A program made the position numbers and the translations under genes. The notes beneath the pieces were generated by a model, which saw only the letters and a list, made by a program, of their open reading frames with translations, did no database searches and was not told where the DNA came from. From the NCBI RefSeq assembly GCF_000092045.1, contig NC_007765.1:62001-126000 (forward strand): a stretch of 64,000 bases of DNA, given 5' to 3'. The stretch comes from Rhizobium etli CFN 42 (GTDB lineage: Bacteria; Pseudomonadota; Alphaproteobacteria; Rhizobiales; Rhizobiaceae). This document shows, piece by piece, positions 61,925 through 64,000 of the stretch; positions within the stretch are counted from its first letter, which is position 1; every line of letters starts with the position of its first letter.

Positions 61925-63931
61925 ATGATGCACGTGTTAGCCGAGACCGCAGTCGCCGCCACGCGGCCGACACTGTCGCCAGAACAGTTGCGTCGTCTTT
62001 ATAAGCAGGAGAGCGAAAGCGGTCGAAAGAGCGTTACGCGCAAGGGCCTCTGGACAGCGGTAGCAGCTTACCTTGCATACTCTTTCACGGACTATCTTTT
62101 TATCGGTGATGTAGTCCAGTACACAATCGCCGGCCGCTTGGCGGTGGGCCTCAGTGCGCTCTGCGTGCTCGAACTGTTGCTCTGTCGTAAAGCAAAGGCC
62201 GATACGGTCGATATGGCCGCGGCGGTGGCCGTGTTAGCAGCTTATCTTGTCTGGCTTCTGACCGGGCAGATGACCACGGTCAGGGACGCGTTCTCATATT
62301 ATATGGTTTTTGGCGCGATCTTTATGATGAGCGTCAACTTGTTCTTCAGTTTCCGTTTTCCGGTTGCTCTTGTCGCCTCCGCCACGAACGTGCTCATCTT
62401 CATCGGCGCCCTCTGTCTGTTCGCGCCCATGTTGCTACTGCACAAGCTGATCCTCGGCGCGTTCTGCATTTCCTGCTTTATTTTTACTTCTTACGTGAAC
62501 CTTCAGCTCAATAGAGAGCGCTACAAAGTGTTCCTAAATGCTCTTGAAGCTCGTTTGCAGCAAGCTGCTGCCGACGAGAGGGGCAAGGCTCTTTTGCACC
62601 TGTCAAACACGGACGCGTTGACTGGCCTGGAAAATCGCCGGGCAATCGATCAACATCTGCGTGAGCATTGGCAACTCTGGCAGGACCATAGGGCGCCCTT
62701 TGCCGTCCTGCTTATCGATGTCGATTATTTCAAACGCTATAACGACTGTTACGGCCATCAAGAAGGTGACCGGTGCCTTGTCGCTGTCTCCCAGATTCTC
62801 CAAAGCGTGGCCTCGTCCTGGGGCTCGATCATCGGGCGATACGGGGGTGAGGAATTCCTTGTAGTCACACCAATGCCAGATTTGGAAAGAGCGACCGACC
62901 TCGCAGAAGCAATGTGTGCTGCGGTACGGGCATTGGCCTGGCCACACGAGCACCGGCGAGACGGGACCACTGTCATCACCGTCAGTGTCGGCTTATCTTA
63001 TACGCGGGACGAGACCAAGCAGGTCGATAAGGTCATCTATGAAGCTGATCGCGCACTTTACGCCGCCAAGGCGACGGGTCGCGACAACCTTGTGGTCTTC
63101 GATCCTGAAGACCCGCAGAGTAGTGATGACAGCGAGGATATAGCTGCGATCCTGAAGATCGCACTCGAACACGGCCTTGTCTCCCTCGTCTATCAGCCGA
63201 TCCGCAACGTCCAGACGGGCGAGACCGACGCTGTTGAAGCTTTGATGCGCTTGAGGATGTTGGACGGAACGCCGGTATCGCCTGCCATATTCATACCAAT
63301 TGCGGAAAGGACAGGGTCGATCATTGAACTAGGCCGATGGGCAATTCGCACGGTATGCCGAGACCTCTTGGCAACCAACCTGGTGCAAGTTGCCAGCGTC
63401 AATGTTTCGCCGATTGAACTTCAGATGCCAGGTTTCGCCAAGTATGTCGCAGCAACACTAGCGGAATTCAATGTGACGGGCGCTCGGCTTGCTTTCGAAA
63501 TTACCGAAGGAATGGAGCTGGAAATCGACCAGGATGTGGTTCGTTGCATTAGCGACCTGAGAAAGCTTGGCGCTCAAGTCTGGCTTGACGACTTTGGTAC
63601 GGGGTTCGCCGGGCTCTCCTGGCTTCGCCTCATAGAATTCGACACCATCAAGATCGACCGATCCTTCCTCCATGACTGCAGCACGGAAAGAGGCAAAAGG
63701 ATGTTGCTTGACATCATCAGCCTGCTACGCAACCGCGGTGTGAGAATTCTCATTGAAGGCGTCGAGACCATCGAACATCAGCGGCTGATGCAGCAGTACG
63801 GAATCAACCAGATCCAGGGCTATTACATTGGACGGCCCGCGCCGGCAGCGCAGCTTGAAGCTGATAACGTGCTGCCGTTCAGCATAGCCAGAAACCTTGA
63901 TTCCAAACGTCAGTTTCGGAATGGCCTATAG
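61925..63931 (+). CDS. Membrane GGDEF-EAL protein (diguanylate cyclase / c-di-GMP phosphodiesterase)
   Basis: 668 residues from the ATG at 61925. Six hydrophobic helices (residues about 40-200) act as a sensory or anchoring domain. GGDEF domain about 230-395 with RYGGEEFLV (active-site GGEEF), then an EAL domain about 415-650 with VEALMRLR, ASVNVSPIEL, FEITEGME, WLDDFGTGFAG, IKIDRSFL, EGVETIEHQ and QGYYIGRPAPA: all catalytic residues for c-di-GMP hydrolysis are in place, so both activities are possible. Faces the methyltransferase gene across a 126-bp promoter region. Confidence 0.88.
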   Translation: MMHVLAETAVAATRPTLSPEQLRRLYKQESESGRKSVTRKGLWTAVAAYLAYSFTDYLFIGDVVQYTIAGRLAVGLSALCVLELLLCRKAKADTVDMAAAVAVLAAYLVWLLTGQMTTVRDAFSYYMVFGAIFMMSVNLFFSFRFPVALVASATNVLIFIGALCLFAPMLLLHKLILGAFCISCFIFTSYVNLQLNRERYKVFLNALEARLQQAAADERGKALLHLSNTDALTGLENRRAIDQHLREHWQLWQDHRAPFAVLLIDVDYFKRYNDCYGHQEGDRCLVAVSQILQSVASSWGSIIGRYGGEEFLVVTPMPDLERATDLAEAMCAAVRALAWPHEHRRDGTTVITVSVGLSYTRDETKQVDKVIYEADRALYAAKATGRDNLVVFDPEDPQSSDDSEDIAAILKIALEHGLVSLVYQPIRNVQTGETDAVEALMRLRMLDGTPVSPAIFIPIAERTGSIIELGRWAIRTVCRDLLATNLVQVASVNVSPIELQMPGFAKYVAATLAEFNVTGARLAFEITEGMELEIDQDVVRCISDLRKLGAQVWLDDFGTGFAGLSWLRLIEFDTIKIDRSFLHDCSTERGKRMLLDIISLLRNRGVRILIEGVETIEHQRLMQQYGINQIQGYYIGRPAPAAQLEADNVLPFSIARNLDSKRQFRNGL

Positions 63932-64000
63932 GGTCCTCCGGCGTGCACCAGCTGCAGCTGTGCTTTGTGCTTCCGGGTCCGGCGGTAGCGGATCTGAAGC

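Overview
The window looks like chromosome or large-replicon DNA of a Rhizobium species (R. leguminosarum / R. etli type alphaproteobacterium). The reasons are the GC-rich, catabolism-heavy gene content, the pcaDCHGB operon divergent from pcaQ, the agpT-melA-agpABCD alpha-galactoside locus, a CyaC-type diheme adenylate cyclase, and dispersed palindromic intergenic elements typical of Rhizobiaceae. These identifications rest on protein motifs and gene order read by eye; no database search was run.

Layout. 1-7011: a frameshifted oxidoreductase remnant, an FkbM methyltransferase coupled to a redox-sensing adenylate cyclase (cyaC), a glycosyltransferase/polysaccharide deacetylase pair, an alpha/beta hydrolase with a GFA protein, and an MBL hydrolase. 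7336-12338: protocatechuate branch of the beta-ketoadipate pathway (pcaB, G, H, C, D, with pcaQ divergent). 12371-13613: Xre/RES toxin-antitoxin operon with an operator-like palindrome. 13610-18877: an esterase-like hydrolase, a 60-residue ORF, a candidate small RNA, a cluster of 14-bp palindromes, a LysR/DODA dioxygenase/DoxX unit, a DUF899 protein and an orphan J-domain protein. 19034-28173: full histidine utilisation set (hutD-U-G-H-I leftward, hutF rightward) with a textbook HutC operator and two HutC-family repressors.

28365-33049 is the most unusual part: a polar amino-acid ABC transporter whose last, translationally coupled gene is a histidine ammonia-lyase homologue. It has lost exactly the Ala-Ser-Gly that makes the MIO cofactor, and also the catalytic Tyr of the family, while other active-site residues remain. 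A HutC repressor is transcribed divergently from this operon, so it may act on a histidine- or urocanate-like compound by different chemistry.

33063-38286: exported hypothetical protein, PAP2 phosphatase, a dimethylglycine-dehydrogenase-like FAD/GcvT enzyme with an apparent folD remnant just upstream, and a three-gene operon led by an XRE-like protein. 38394-48556: agpT regulator, alpha-galactosidase (GH4), Opp/Dpp-type transporter agpABCD and a second GH4 enzyme, closed by a strong terminator. 48700-59937: a sugar-acid style catabolic island with a CUT1 ABC transporter, a GntR/FCD regulator, an RraA/HMG-aldolase-family protein and four enolase-superfamily enzymes in two catalytic subtypes. 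60148-63931: a small hypothetical protein, a methyltransferase resembling fatty-acid methyl-ester signal synthases, and a divergent six-helix GGDEF-EAL protein.

No rRNA, tRNA, CRISPR array, insertion sequence or phage gene was recognised.
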